The notes: generated from the sequence alone by a model not told the origin. Numbered from the stretch's first letter, positions 11,351 to 22,215 are shown. The stretch: DNA of 64,000 nt from Apostichopus japonicus (GCF_037975245.1 NC_092573.1:13724001-13788000), one strand, 5' to 3'. Program-made: numbers and translations.

Positions 11351-14300
11351 TAATAATAAAAAATCATTTAAAAAAAGTACCTTCATAATCGCCCAGCCTT
11401 GATAAAAACTGTATACGTTGAATCAGATTCATGAATGGTTGAATTACATGAGCCACGGGCTAGTGGCGTAACCTTTTTGGGTATGGGTGGCCAAGAATTC
11501 GAGTGGGGGCTAGCCCAGTTCGGACCTTTTAGGTAATTTTACAATATGCCCCATTCCCAAAAACACTTGTAACCATGGTAACGGTACTGTTATAAATGTT
11601 TCTTTACCAGTTTACTACCACTTTACCAGTTTATTCATGAGTTCCATCTGCTAAATTGTTGAAAGGATAGTCCAACTGAAAATACAACGATGTGATTTCG
11701 ACTTGTGACTAAAGGAGGTGGGGGTGAGGGCCTCGTAGTGATGACAGAAAGCAAAACAATAACATAATATTTAACTTGTGACGCAATTGGCTGGTATTAA
11801 TTTGAGAATTCCCGTCAATTACGGATTAACGTCAACTGAAAATTGGTTTAGCCATGGAGGTTAAAACAGAGCCTTGTAATGCATTTAAATTTCGTGCAAT
11901 ATTTTTTTTTTCATTTGGGGGTGGGGGGGGGGAGGGCGTGGAAACTGGCTTGGGGAGGAAAGACAAATGACCGGGCGGGATCCCCTCGGCTGGTAACGCC
12001 ATTGCCACATGCATAAGAAGATGGGTCCGACTCCTCTCATTCGTTTCGATAATTACATGAACAAGAAAACTGTTTATTGTGTATAGGCCTATTAACGTTG
12101 CTAACGTTGTTTGTGCGAGAACAAGTACCGTGCGTTTCTAGTTTTGTTCAGAGAAACCTATAGTATATAGTCTAGATATTGACATTAGTCATAATATCTC
12201 AGATTGATGCCAGATGGCTGTGCCGATCTTTTCAAAGAAGTAAATGTTAATGAAGCTAAAGTAAACATCAGAGTTATACCTACTACACTGAGATGTACTT
12301 AATGAATAAGGCAGTAAGTGTTGTCAAAATATCAAGGTTCGACAACAAACGGTTTGCGTGCAAGAAGCTTATGTTGATTGTAAATCTTTGGTTATGGCAG
12401 TTTAATAACTGTGAACATGTAATAAAAAAAAATACGATACAGTAGGTATTTTTCCCGCCGGATTTAGGCAGCTGGTACTGCAAGCACTGTAGCGGATGGA
12501 ATGTGAACATATCGTATACAATCTTGTTAGGCTACTGTATGCAAACGAGGCTGTAGGTATACTAGGGGTTGAGAGACAACAGAAAACATAGCCTACATGA
12601 AAATGCTACAGCTTCCTAACCAATTGACTCTAAGTAAATCTTCTCGCGATTGAGAGGCCCTGCAGACATTAACTACCTTAACTCCGCCATCCCGAACCCT
12701 AAGGAATAACCGGCTTTCGCCTTTAAGCTATGTATTATTATAGTAAGCGTATGTATTTATTAACACAGAGAGGGAACATCTTCCCATGTAACTATATGAA
12801 TACAGAAGATGCTGATACAGAGTTGCATCAATTGCACTATAGAATGTTGTTCAAGATCTCATTCAGTAAAAGTTCTATTTGTTCAAAACACACGTCGTGT
12901 GTTTGTATGTTATTAAAATTCGAATACACTTTAAACCTTTGTTCTTTATCTCATATACTTTCCAGACCCCCCCCCCCCTCATCATCATTCACTGGTCCTC
13001 CTAATTGACCGCGGGATTGTATCTAGCTACACCCCTCTGTCAGCCCTCTCGTCAGGCGTGCCACAAGAACCACCCGGCCATCGCTGTTTCATCCAGAATG
13101 AGAATTGATAATACATATACATATCGTTAATACCACAAAACAAATATCAGTAAACCAACAACCACAAAGAAAACTGAGGAGAAGAATAAAAACATAACAA
13201 AAATTATCTGACAAAAGCATGTTTTTCTTCAAAATTCGAGAATACAGGAATAGCAAACTATAAGCTGCTCATGAAACTGAGATAGGGGATTCTATTTGTA
13301 GAAACTATGTGTATTCAACCCGGGTGATTGGCTATGGGTTAAGTCAATTCACAAAGTTTTCATTACGGTGCATATCAGAACCAAACTACTTGGTTGTGAT
13401 CGAACCGTGATGCTCTATTACACTGGAAATCAACCTACGCTTTTTGTGTTGTGATGAATCTGAACCGCGGTGATATGCAGTTGCGTAAATCTGGGTAACC
13501 ATTCTGTCATTTTGACCAGCAGTGCTAGATACAACCCACCCCAAGCATCCAACCCAAACCAAACAGAACTGCATATATACCTCCGTAAGCCCCTTTTTCT
13601 TTTCATTTTTAGATAAAATTATTGGTTCCGAAAATATTTGGGGGAGGGGGGGGGGGGTGAGAGTCAGCCAAGTAAGAGACCATATATGAAAACTACTAGA
13701 CAATTTCATGTATCAGAAGAAAATACTTTATCTGAATTTCATCATATTTCGCGAAAATTGGTTAGCATTCGCGAACCTGGGTACCTACAGTCAGTCCGCG
13801 GTCTAAAGGTGAAAATAGGGAGGATTGGAGGTGATATAAACCATTTTAGAAAATATTTGGTTAAATGTTGATATTACTCCGAGCGAGAGAGCAGATTAGA
13901 AGGATTGAGGTGCAGTATGCTAAACTTGCTCCTCTTCTAGCTCAAAATGTAAACTGTCATGATATAAAAATTTGCAAATGCGACGATAGGCCAAGATCTT
14001 AGCTATCATGTGGTGGGTAGGATATACAAGTTGAAAACTTCAATCTATGCTTTGACAGGTCTTGAAAGTGACAAGTTTAGTGTGTAAATCAACGGAACAA
14101 CTAATTGTGGTGCGACGCTAAACCTGCAGTGTCGAATTATATATGCAGTGGCGATGAACTGTATAGCTGAACCAGATGAACCAAATATTAAAGAACCACA
14201 TTCTATTTTCCGGCTGTGCCTGCAAAACATAACCACATGGGGAGAGTGGAAGAATATAGCGCATCAGGGGATCGGCACCAGCTGTTATGTCTAAATCATT

Positions 14301-14564
14301 CTTTCAGCCATTACAGGATAAATAAAAGAAGAAAGTTGAATATAACGGAAACCATTGAATGTTAAGTTAGCCACAAAAATATCTCGAAATGACATTATGG
14401 CATTGACTTATTCTAAATATTTGGTGATGCTTATTTTTGGATTGTCAAAATGCTAATGGGAATTAATGAGTGTTACCATATCCGTGGACGTGTGAGTTAT
14501 GTAATGTTCACGCAAATAAACTTACGCATGCTAATACTCTTACAGTATCTACGTATATCCCGGA
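11351..14564. other. Intergenic with one possible degenerate MITE
   Basis: About 11462-12004 may be an old hAT-like element: AGTGGCGTAACC near 11463 faces GGTAACGCCATTG near 11992 in inverse orientation, but no clean target duplication is seen. Other content: G-run 11919-11934, C-run 12966-12977, G-run 13640-13657. No exon recognised. Confidence 0.4.
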
Positions 14565-15741
14565 ATGACAAGTGCAATCACTTATAATTACAATGGCATC
14601 GATACGTTTAACAATCTCCCAAATGATTCATTTTCAATCTTACACATAAACAGTCGAAGACTCTACAAAATATATTATGAGATAGTTGAATATCTCTCAC
14701 TTCTAAATACTAACTTCTCTGTTTTGGATTTAGGGAAAACCTGGTTTGGTAATCAGCTCAACTCTCTGATTCAAATGGATGGTTACACTCTAACCGACTA
14801 ATGACAGTTCTAACAGAAAAAAAATGGTGGGGTTGGATTGTTTTTATGTAAACATCTTGACAATGTTAGGGCGGTCTGACCTTTCTATTTTACATGAAGA
14901 CGTCGAAAGTGGAAACTAACCGTCCATTATTCAAAACAATTCTTGAAGTAAAACAATCGTAGGAGTAATTGGTACTCTTTAAACAAGGATGGTTACTATG
15001 CTCAAAGTTACTCCAAACGTAACATTGAACATTTTGTAAAGATTATTTTTAACCATGACTGGAACTTGATTTGTTCTGAAGATGATGCAAATCACACCTA
15101 TACACCCATTTCTCTCATCAATTTAATCGCATTTATACCTGCAGTATTTTCCTCTCACTTACTTTGTTACTTAAAAGGAAGCATTCTGGGATTACTAATG
15201 GAATACTGCAATCAATAAAAAGTCAACATAAGTTATATAGAAGGTCATTGAGAAAAACTTCCCGAGAAAAATACAATGCAATTAAGTAAATATCGCGGAA
15301 TATAAGTTAAAAAACGTTCTTCGTATCGCTAAGAGCCATTATACTTTTCTGAAAAGGTTAATACCTGTAAAAACTATACTCGTAAAAACGTGGTCCGTTA
15401 TAAAAAATGTTTTTTGATCACTAATAAGAATAATTCTATTTATCCTCTATTAAGTATGACAATGGTGATACTACTGATCATTAATACAATCGCCAATGCT
15501 TTTAACAACTATTTTGTAAATATTTGCCCTTCGCTGGACTAATGGCAATCAGTACCTAAACAAGACCAATTTAGACATTATGTTCATCTCTTCAACTGAT
15601 GAAGAAGAAGACGTCAAAGTTGCTTTGAATTGTCTGAAGCCAAACAAAGCTGCTGGTTTCGATAACTTTCAAGTTTGACATTGTTATTGTCATTGACATT
15701 GTCAGGAAAGTTCTCCCTTACCTCTCAGAACCTCTTAATAC
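14565..15741 (+). mobile_element. Decayed LINE, 5' half, interrupted by the LTR element
   Basis: The frame at 14565-14801 reads like the start of a LINE endonuclease: FSILHIN, then YLSLLN, then a degenerate (S/G)KTWF box where SETWL is usual. At 15597-15660 a DEEEDVKVALN and KPNKAAGFDN phrase matches the linker ahead of the reverse transcriptase. The reading then runs into the LTR element at 15742 and resumes at 24308. Many stops between the pieces: a dead copy, older than the insertion in it. Confidence 0.75.
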
Positions 15742-15979
15742 TGTAACCGAACTTGCATAGTACTTAAGCTTTGAGGGCTATTCTTTAAGCTGTATAGACT
15801 GTTTACGTAATGTTATGATTCTATGCCGGGAAATCCCCGTTAAGTTGTTTACTATGACGTAAGTAATCGTGCACCTGGCCTCTCGGTCTCCGGAAGTCTG
15901 GTGACTGCAACACTAAGGCGGTGCTCTTTGAAGTAGTAACTTTCTCACGCGCGTAAACTTAAGCCATTGTTCAGGCTAG

Positions 15980-15988
15980 TATAAAAGG
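15980..15988 (+). promoter_or_regulatory. TATA box of the LTR promoter
   Basis: TATAAAAGG, 238 bases into the LTR; the same string is at 23341-23349 in the 3' LTR. It would put the start of transcription near 16010, which defines the U3/R border. GC-rich strings and several ACGTAA-type motifs lie upstream in U3. Confidence 0.75.
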
Positions 15989-16348
15989 AGCTGTTGGTAC
16001 GTGCAGCGAGGGACTCTTTGCCAAAATCTCGCAAGACATCTACGTACGGTACGTCATATCATTTACTATTATCCAAGTTGGTAGGTTTCTAATACCACGG
16101 CACCGTGTATAACTGTTCTTAGATATTGTAAGCGCTCAGAATATTATTGGATACATTTGTGAGTTGTATAAATTGTTAGCAAACTGCACTAGTGCACTGA
16201 GGGATATTACGCCCAATTATTTAGGAGTAACGTTATTAACCGATTGTTATCATTTTACGTTATTCAGTAGCGCTCTGAACTACGTGACAATGTGTGTACT
16301 TTAGTAGAGATCAGTATTCTGCCGTGATTGTATATTTTCAGTTAGTCC

Positions 16349-16354
16349 GTAAGT
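16349..16354 (+). promoter_or_regulatory. Candidate 5' splice donor in the LTR leader
   Basis: GTAAGT, a full match to the intron side of a donor, lies in the transcribed part of the 5' LTR. Paired with the acceptor at 22243 it would give a short RNA encoding only ORF3. The exon side (TCC) is weak, so this is a candidate only. TAG/GTAAGA at 17505 inside gag is an alternative. Confidence 0.35.
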
Positions 16355-16513
16355 AGGAACATAAGTGAATAGCCTAGGTCAGATATTTGCCATATACGTT
16401 ACTGCCATTTAGTCAATCGATTGGTTCTTAGTATATTTGTATCTGTTAACGGTATTGCAGACACCGTTTAGTTAACCCTATAGCTTTGAATCTGTTTACA
16501 TATTTAGAGCCTG

Positions 16514-16743
16514 CGTTTGGCGTTCCGTTTATCGCCGTGTTATACGTTGCGTTATACGCTGCGTGTGGCGCCGCGTTGGACGTTGCGTTGGACGTTGCGT
16601 TGGGCGCCGCGTTTTACGTTGCGTTCCGCGCTGCGTTGGACGCCGCGTTGTACGTTGCGTTATACGCTGCGTGTGGCGCCGCGTTGGACGCTGCGTTGGG
16701 CGTTGCGTTTAGTGCCGTGTTCTACGCTGCGTTTAGACGCCGC
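16514..16743 (+). repeat. CpG-rich 12-bp tandem array in R, about 19 copies
   Basis: Units follow the pattern GTTGGACGTTGC, with the middle varying as TATACG, TGGCGC, TGGACG or TTTACG. Because 12 is a multiple of 3, reading frames stay open through the array and spell periodic Val/Ala/Leu or Thr/Leu/Arg peptides from non-ATG starts. I take these as by-products. Being in R, the array sits at both ends of the genomic RNA. The same array is at 23875-24104. Confidence 0.9.
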
Positions 16744-16821
16744 GTTTAGGAATTGCGTTAACCTTTACGTTATGCGTAATGTAAGGATATTTAATGAACC
16801 TAAGTGTAAGTCGGAGGTTTG

Positions 16822-16827
16822 AATAAA
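16822..16827 (+). terminator. Poly(A) signal in the LTR
   Basis: AATAAA. The functional copy for the element's own transcript would be the one in the 3' LTR at 24183-24188, about 120 bases before the LTR end. Confidence 0.7.
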
Positions 16828-16947
16828 CGGTGCCACTGTGCCACGGGCACTTTATCATCCTCTTCATTGTCATCTTTTTGTCGAGACTCTCTTCCGCCAA
16901 CCCCATAATTAAAGACTGCCCCACCAGACAGGGAAGTGACGTTACAT

Positions 16948-16965
16948 TGGTGGCAGCGATGGGAT
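16948..16965 (+). promoter_or_regulatory. Primer binding site, tRNA-Leu type
   Basis: TGGTGGCAGCGATGGGAT starts two bases after the 5' LTR. It is complementary to the 3' end of an animal tRNA-Leu (AAG family, ending in CCACCGCTGCCA plus CCA) with one mismatch. This is where minus-strand DNA synthesis would be primed. The tRNA sequence is from memory and should be checked. Confidence 0.75.
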
Positions 16966-17017
16966 TTGTATCACGTGCTGACTGTTGGTGAACTGGGCGG
17001 CGACAAACCAGTCCAAG

Positions 17018-17101
17018 ATGCCTGGGGTTAATCCCTTTGACGACAGCCTAAGTAGTGACAGGATGGCCTGGGCTTTACGGGGAGAAGAGCAACCAGATTA
17101 G
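17018..17101 (+). CDS. Short ORF in frame with gag, ended by an amber codon
   Basis: ATG at 17018 has a good start context (A at -3) and opens 27 codons in the same frame as gag, closing with TAG at 17099-17101. Past the TAG the frame continues open through 17129 into gag. So either the true gag start is 17018 and this copy carries a nonsense change, or the TAG is read through, or this is an upstream ORF and gag starts at 17129. The encoded peptide is acidic and resembles nothing I know. Confidence 0.5.
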   Translation: MPGVNPFDDSLSSDRMAWALRGEEQPD

Positions 17102-17128
17102 AGTCTGTCAGGATGGTCAGAGGAGGGG

Positions 17129-18385
17129 ATGTTATCGTGGCCAGCACAGTGGTGTCGAGACAGAGAAACTGCAGGACGGTGCCCTATCGGACCGGACGGC
17201 TACACGGAGGATGGCGGTCGGACTAGCAAGGGTGAAGGTGGGCCAGAAAGGGAACCCTTTCGAGGAGGAAGAACCTGGATTCCGGTGGCAAGTAGTGTCG
17301 AGCAACACCAAGGATTTAGCGCTGACGTCAACTCACGAGGTCAGAGAGAACGGAGAGACTCGAAGAGGAAAGATGCGCCAAACAGTGGCCCACCAGCGTT
17401 GAACAGTGGAAACCCATTCCTCGGCGACATGCGACCGGCCGATGAGAGACACTTCGACGGGAGAGAACCCCACGTGTACGGCGACGGTGGTGAAACTAAC
17501 TTAGGTAAGAACAATTTACTTTTTGCAGGTGCTGACAGAAGATTGCCGCAGATGCCGATAGGTAACACTCACAGGGCCCCACCTCCTACCTTTGACGGCT
17601 CAACACCATGGAAGGATTATTTGGTACAGTTCGAGCTGATAGCTGAACTCAACGGATGGGACGAACGCTGTAGATCCCTGCAGCTTGCTGCAAGTCTACG
17701 TGGTCCGGCGCAAGCAGTTCTGGCTGATATGGAACCAGTTAGGAGACGGAGGTTTCATTTACTGGTTGATGCCTTGGAGCAGCGATTTGGAAAAAGGAAT
17801 CAAACAGAAGTTTTCAAGGCAATACTACGAAACAGATCCAGGAACCCGACAGAGACCCTGCCTGAACTAGCACACGACATCAAACGGTTGCTTAGCCGTG
17901 CCTATCCTGATGCCTCATTAGAGATGAAGGAGACGCTGGCTAAAGATTTCTTTATAGACGCTCTTGGAGACAGTGACATCAAATGGAAAGTATACCAAGC
18001 ACGCCCAAGATGCTTAGAAGACGCCGTGACTATAGCAGTAGAGCTTGAAGCTTTTGGCCTAGCTGAGTCAAAGAAATCTTCGTCCCGAAAACTAGCGGTA
18101 CGTACTGTTGGTGAAAAAGTCGAGCCGAAGATGAAACCGGAAGTGGGTGATGAACTTGCGAAAACGCTCATGACTGCACTGGAGAAGGGTTTCCAGACTT
18201 TGACTCAACAGTTGTCACAATTGCAAACAAGTAGACTGAATGGGCCAGGTGGATACAGAAGGAAGATGAACGACGGGAAGTGCTGGGAATGCGGTGAGAC
18301 AGGTCATTTTAGTCGAGACTGTCCAGAGCGCAAGAAGGGACAGACTTTCCCAAGAGAGTACAAACGACAGGGAAACGAGCAGTAG
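17129..18385 (+). CDS. gag: Gag polyprotein (capsid plus CCHC nucleocapsid)
   Basis: 418 codons from the ATG at 17129 (start uncertain; see the amber codon at 17099). Residues 1-145 are polar and low in complexity. About 149-290 match a Ty3/Gypsy capsid region: a PPPTFDG opening, then a helical stretch with Trp, Arg and Leu repeats and a DALEQRFG phrase. Residues 385-398 form one CCHC zinc knuckle (C-x2-C-x4-H-x4-C) that binds genomic RNA. The protein would assemble the cytoplasmic particle in which reverse transcription occurs. It ends at TAG 18383-18385; the pol frame overlaps its end by 73 bases in the -1 frame. Confidence 0.88.
   Translation: MLSWPAQWCRDRETAGRCPIGPDGYTEDGGRTSKGEGGPEREPFRGGRTWIPVASSVEQHQGFSADVNSRGQRERRDSKRKDAPNSGPPALNSGNPFLGDMRPADERHFDGREPHVYGDGGETNLGKNNLLFAGADRRLPQMPIGNTHRAPPPTFDGSTPWKDYLVQFELIAELNGWDERCRSLQLAASLRGPAQAVLADMEPVRRRRFHLLVDALEQRFGKRNQTEVFKAILRNRSRNPTETLPELAHDIKRLLSRAYPDASLEMKETLAKDFFIDALGDSDIKWKVYQARPRCLEDAVTIAVELEAFGLAESKKSSSRKLAVRTVGEKVEPKMKPEVGDELAKTLMTALEKGFQTLTQQLSQLQTSRLNGPGGYRRKMNDGKCWECGETGHFSRDCPERKKGQTFPREYKRQGNEQ
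18370..18376 (+). promoter_or_regulatory. Probable -1 ribosomal frameshift site, GGGAAAC
   Basis: The heptamer fits X XXY YYZ and is in phase with gag codons (G GGA AAC), three codons before the gag stop. The pol frame has been open since 18313, so a slip here enters pol directly. Lentiviruses such as FIV and visna use the same heptamer. I see no obvious perfect hairpin just downstream; a folding run would be needed. Confidence 0.65.
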
Positions 18386-21300
18386 CCAGCCTCGAAGGGC
18401 AGAGACTGGCTAGCAGCAATGACACGCCCACAAAGATAACGTTGAAAAGTAGAGCATTGTCGGTAGGGCAGAACGGACTCTATGTGACGGGAAGGCTTGA
18501 AGGTGTCCAAGTGAATTTCCTTGTAGACACTGGAGCTAATATCACTTTGATAAGTCCTGAAGTCTACATGATGCTACCAGAACAAGGAAGACCAGCTTTA
18601 ACAGACGCTTCTCTTGAGATGAACGTAGCGGATGGCAGACCCCTTGTTTTTCACGGCAGAGGCGATTTTCAACTAGAAATCAGTGGTGTGAAAGTGAAAC
18701 ACGAAATCTGGGTGGCTAATATCGACACAGATGGCTTATTGGGATATAAGTTCTTGCAGATGTACAACTGTACCATAGACGCTGGAAACGGTCAGCTAAC
18801 TATTGGTTGTGAGCGGCAACAGGACAACAAGGAGAAGCCAAGGGAAGGCTGTTGTAGGGTTGCGCTTGGGGAAACCGTAGTGGTGGCACCAGAGAGCGAA
18901 CGAGTGGTGACAGGGAGGCTTACAGAAGAGGAACGATATCGAGGACCGGCTGTGACGGAGTACAGCGAGAGGTTCCTGAAGCGTCATGGACTGATGTTGG
19001 CCAGGGTTGTGGTGGATACTTCAGAGGAAGACGTGCCATTACGGCTATTGAATCCCAGTGCGATGCCAGTCACTATTTACAAAGGTACGATGGTTGGCTC
19101 GTGTCATGCTGTGAATGTAATTGATGATAACACGGATAGGATATCAGGATGCCGATCTATATCGGAATCCTCGGGTTCAAGGCGGTCGTCCGGAGCAACA
19201 AGACGAATGGAGCTGGCGGAACACGTGCGGGATCTAGCCGAAAGAAGCTGCTGCAACCTGGACACGGCTCAACGGGAGCGCGTAACGGAGATGCTGGCTG
19301 AGTTTGCTGATGTGTTCGCGAAGTCTCCTGAGGACCTGGGACGAACCAACTTGGCGAAGCACCGAATAGACATTGGCAACGCAAAACCTATTCGACAGGC
19401 AGCTAGAAGACTCCCAATTCATCAGAAAGCAGAAGCGCAAAAGGAAATTAACAGGATGTTACGTGAAGACATTATTGAGCCTTCATCTAGTTCTTGGTCC
19501 TCTCCAGTGGTATTGGTTAAGAAGAAAGATGGCTCTACTAGATTCTGCGTAGATTACCGGAAGCTGAACGCCGTCACTACGAAGGATTGTTATCCCCTAC
19601 CCCGTATTGATGACTCTCTGGATACACTGGCAGGTTCGAGGTGGTTTTCCACATTGGATCTGGCCAGTGGTTACTGGCAGGTAGAAATGGAGGAAGGAGA
19701 CCGACCGAAGACGGCATTCGTGACCTACAATGGCTTTTATCAATTTAAAGTATTACCTTTCGGGTTATGCAACGCTCCCGCTACGTTTGAGAGATTGATG
19801 GAGAGAGTGTTGAAAGGGCTACAGTGGCAGACGTGTCTGTTGTACTTGGACGACGTCATAGTCTATGGAGAAACATTTGAGAAAGCGATACTCAGGCTGA
19901 CCGAAGTGTTGGGTAAACTACGGGACGCCGGACTAAAACTTTCTCCCAAGAAGTGTAACCTGTTTCAGAACCAAGTAACCTACTTGGGCCACATCGTTTC
20001 CCAAGATGGCATTTTACCAGATAAGGACAAAACACAAGCTGTAACAGATTGGCCAACTCCATCTTCCACGACGCAGGTTCGTAGCTTTGTAGGACTCTGC
20101 TCTTATTACCGAAGGTTCATCCAAGGATTTGCCGAAATATGTTCTCCTTTGCATAAGTTGACAGAGAAAAATGTGAAGTTCAGATGGACAGAAAACGGCG
20201 AGAGAGCCTTCCAAAAACTGAAACGAGCCCTGACGTCAGCACCTGTGTTAGCATACCCCATTGACGATGAAACGTTCATCTTGGATACGGATGCTTGTGA
20301 CGTAGGAATCGGCGCTGTACTTTCGCAGAGGCAGCCTGGCAAACAGTGCGAGAGGGTGATTGCATACTTTAGCAGGTCTCTTTCGAAGACAGAAAGACGC
20401 TACTGTGTAACTCGGAAAGAATTGCTGGCTGTTGTTGCCTCAGTAAAACACTTCCATCACTACCTATACGGAAGAAAGTTCTTGTTGAGAACTGACCATG
20501 CAGCACTCAGATGGCTGACGAACTTTCGAAATCCTGAAGGACAAGTAGCGAGATGGCTGGAGACGTTCATGACGTATGACTGTGAAATACAACATAGACC
20601 CGGAAAACAACATGGAAATGCTGATGGCTTATCACGAAGACCTTGTGAAGACTGTACCTACTGCGAAAGGGTCGAAGCCAGAGAACAAGTTGGTGTTAAT
20701 GAACAACTATCTGATATTACAGCACCAGGACTATACACGTTAACGGGAAAGGAAGAGGACAATGTTATCGAAAACCCAGAGACTAACAGTGAACTAGGTA
20801 CACCGCCCGAGGAGAAGACGAGCTCATGGATTCGGACCAGAACGAACGAAGAATGGAGGGACATACAAGTTCGTGATAGAGATGTTGGAAAAATCGTTCT
20901 TTGGAAGCAGATTCAGAACTCGAGGCCAACGTGGGAACAAGTCGCATCCGAGAGTCCCACTTTGAGAAATTACTGGACACAATGGGATCGGCTCCAGCTG
21001 CGAGACGGAGTCCTCCACCGCTGCTTCGAGTCTGGAACAGGAGCAACGCAGTTATGGCAACTTGTAGTACCACAGGAACTGCAAGAAGAAATACTGGAAA
21101 GTGCTCACAACCATCGTCTGTCTGGTCACCTCATGGGAAGGAAAACACTAGGTAGAATACGTGATCATTTCTACTGGAGCGGGTACCGTCGAGCTGTGGA
21201 GAAGTGGTGCAAGAATTGTGATACCTGTGCGTCACGAAAGGGCCCTATGAAGAGACCGAAGGGGAAAATGAAGCAGTATATCTCCGGTGAGCCTCTTCAA

Positions 21301-22215
21301 AGATGCGCTATGGACATAATGGGTCCACTTCCAGTGTCAGACAGGGGCAATAAGTATGTGCTGGTGATAGCAGATTATTTCAGCAAATGGACGGAGGCTT
21401 ATGCTATGCCGGATATGGAGGCAGGAACAGTTGCGAATATATTGGTAGAAGAGTTTTTCTGTCGCTTCGGAATACCAGGGGAAATTCACACAGACCAAGG
21501 ACGACAGTTCGAGTCCCAATTGTTCCAACAGATGTGCAAACTTCTTGACGTCAAAAAGACCAGGACTACACCATTTCATCCGCAATCAGACGGGATGGTG
21601 GAAAGATTTAACAGGACGCTGGAGGCGATGCTGTCTACGGTCGTAAGCGAGAATCAAAAAGACTGGGATTCCTGGCTTCCCTTTGTTATGATGGCCTACA
21701 GATCAGCCGAGCACGAGAGTACAGGGTATTCTCCCGCTGAACTTTTGCTAGGGCGACAAGTCATACTACCGTTACAATTTCACCTCCCGAAGACACCTGA
21801 TGAGACGACTAAATCGCTTAACCAGTACGTCGAGGAGCTCGAACGGCGATTGATGACAGTACATGAAAATGCAAGGAAACATCTCAAGATGGCGAGTAAC
21901 AAACAAAAGAGATTACATGACAGGAGAGCCTTTTGTCATACCTATCAGGATGGAGATCTGATATGGCTCCTGAATACTACCAGGAAGAAAGGCATCTCCC
22001 CTAAACTGCAGAGACCCTGGGTAGGACCAGGAAAAGTACTCAAGAAACTGACTGACGTACTCTATCGTGTTAAGATGGGGCCAAGAATGCGACCAAAAGT
22101 GGTACATCATGACCGATTGAAAACTTACACGGGTGACGATCCCCCTCTATGGATCCTAAAACGAGAGCCGGAGATGGAAACCAAAATAGTCTCCACAATG
22201 TCAAAGTTATCCTAA
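18376..22215 (+). CDS. pol: Pol polyprotein: protease, RT, RNase H, integrase
   Basis: Open in the -1 frame from 18313; residues here are numbered from 18376, the first codon after the presumed slip (1279 residues). Aspartic protease: DTG at 51-53. Reverse transcriptase: about 340-520 with YLDD at 490-493. RNase H: about 630-750, with ILDTD, TRKEL, LRTDH and GNADG giving its four acidic residues. Integrase: HHCC zinc domain from about 911 (SGH, then CKNCDTC), and catalytic D980, D1040, E1076 spaced D59D35E as expected. A GPY/F-like module (WVGPGKV) is near the end; no chromodomain seen. No ATG is needed, as it should be made as Gag-Pol. No stops or missing catalytic residues: potentially active. 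Confidence 0.93.
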   Translation, partial: RAVASLEGQRLASSNDTPTKITLKSRALSVGQNGLYVTGRLEGVQVNFLVDTGANITLISPEVYMMLPEQGRPALTDASLEMNVADGRPLVFHGRGDFQLEISGVKVKHEIWVANIDTDGLLGYKFLQMYNCTIDAGNGQLTIGCERQQDNKEKPREGCCRVALGETVVVAPESERVVTGRLTEEERYRGPAVTEYSERFLKRHGLMLARVVVDTSEEDVPLRLLNPSAMPVTIYKGTMVGSCHAVNVIDDNTDRISGCRSISESSGSRRSSGATRRMELAEHVRDLAERSCCNLDTAQRERVTEMLAEFADVFAKSPEDLGRTNLAKHRIDIGNAKPIRQAARRLPIHQKAEAQKEINRMLREDIIEPSSSSWSSPVVLVKKKDGSTRFCVDYRKLNAVTTKDCYPLPRIDDSLDTLAGSRWFSTLDLASGYWQVEMEEGDRPKTAFVTYNGFYQFKVLPFGLCNAPATFERLMERVLKGLQWQTCLLYLDDVIVYGETFEKAILRLTEVLGKLRDAGLKLSPKKCNLFQNQVTYLGHIVSQDGILPDKDKTQAVTDWPTPSSTTQVRSFVGLCSYYRRFIQGFAEICSPLHKLTEKNVKFRWTENGERAFQKLKRALTSAPVLAYPIDDETFILDTDACDVGIGAVLSQRQPGKQCERVIAYFSRSLSKTERRYCVTRKELLAVVASVKHFHHYLYGRKFLLRTDHAALRWLTNFRNPEGQVARWLETFMTYDCEIQHRPGKQHGNADGLSRRPCEDCTYCERVEAREQVGVNEQLSDITAPGLYTLTGKEEDNVIENPETNSELGTPPEEKTSSWIRTRTNEEWRDIQVRDRDVGKIVLWKQIQNSRPTWEQVASESPTLRNYWTQWDRLQLRDGVLHRCFESGTGATQLWQLVVPQELQEEILESAHNHRLSGHLMGRKTLGRIRDHFYWSGYRRAVEKWCKNCDTCASRKGPMKRPKGKMKQYISGEPLQRCAMDIMGPLPVSDRGNKYVLVIADYFSKWTEAYAMPDMEAGTVANILVEEFFCRFGIPGEIHTDQGRQFESQLFQQMCKLLDVKKTRTTPFHPQSDGMVERFNRTLEAMLSTVVSENQKDWDSWLPFVMMAYRSAEHESTGYSPAELLLGRQVILPLQFHLPKTPDETTKSLNQYVEELERRLMTVHENARKHLKMASNKQKRLHDRRAFCHTYQDGDLIWLLNTTRKKGISPKLQRPWVGPGKVLKKLTDVLYRVKMGPRMRPKVVHHDRLKTYTGDDPPLWILKREPEMETKIVSTMSKLS

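Larger units (their letters stand above)
15742..16946 (+). repeat. 5' LTR (1205 bp)
   Basis: Begins TGTAAC and ends GTTACA, a perfect 6-bp inverted repeat with the canonical TG...CA ends. The same 1205 bases recur 7361 bp downstream with no difference found by eye. It contains a TATA box, a 12-bp tandem array and a poly(A) signal. From the TATA box to the poly(A) signal is about 840 bp, so the R region is unusually long. Confidence 0.95.

Noticed and set aside
16486-16822. 87- and 101-codon frames in the LTR (again at 23847-24183)
   Set aside because: No ATG at the given starts; openness comes from the 12-bp period. Kept as a repeat, not a gene.
17505-17529. GTAAGA ... TTTTTGCAG, donor and acceptor 25 bases apart in gag
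   Set aside because: Too short for an intron, and removal would cut the capsid frame. The donor alone is kept as an alternative for ORF3 splicing.
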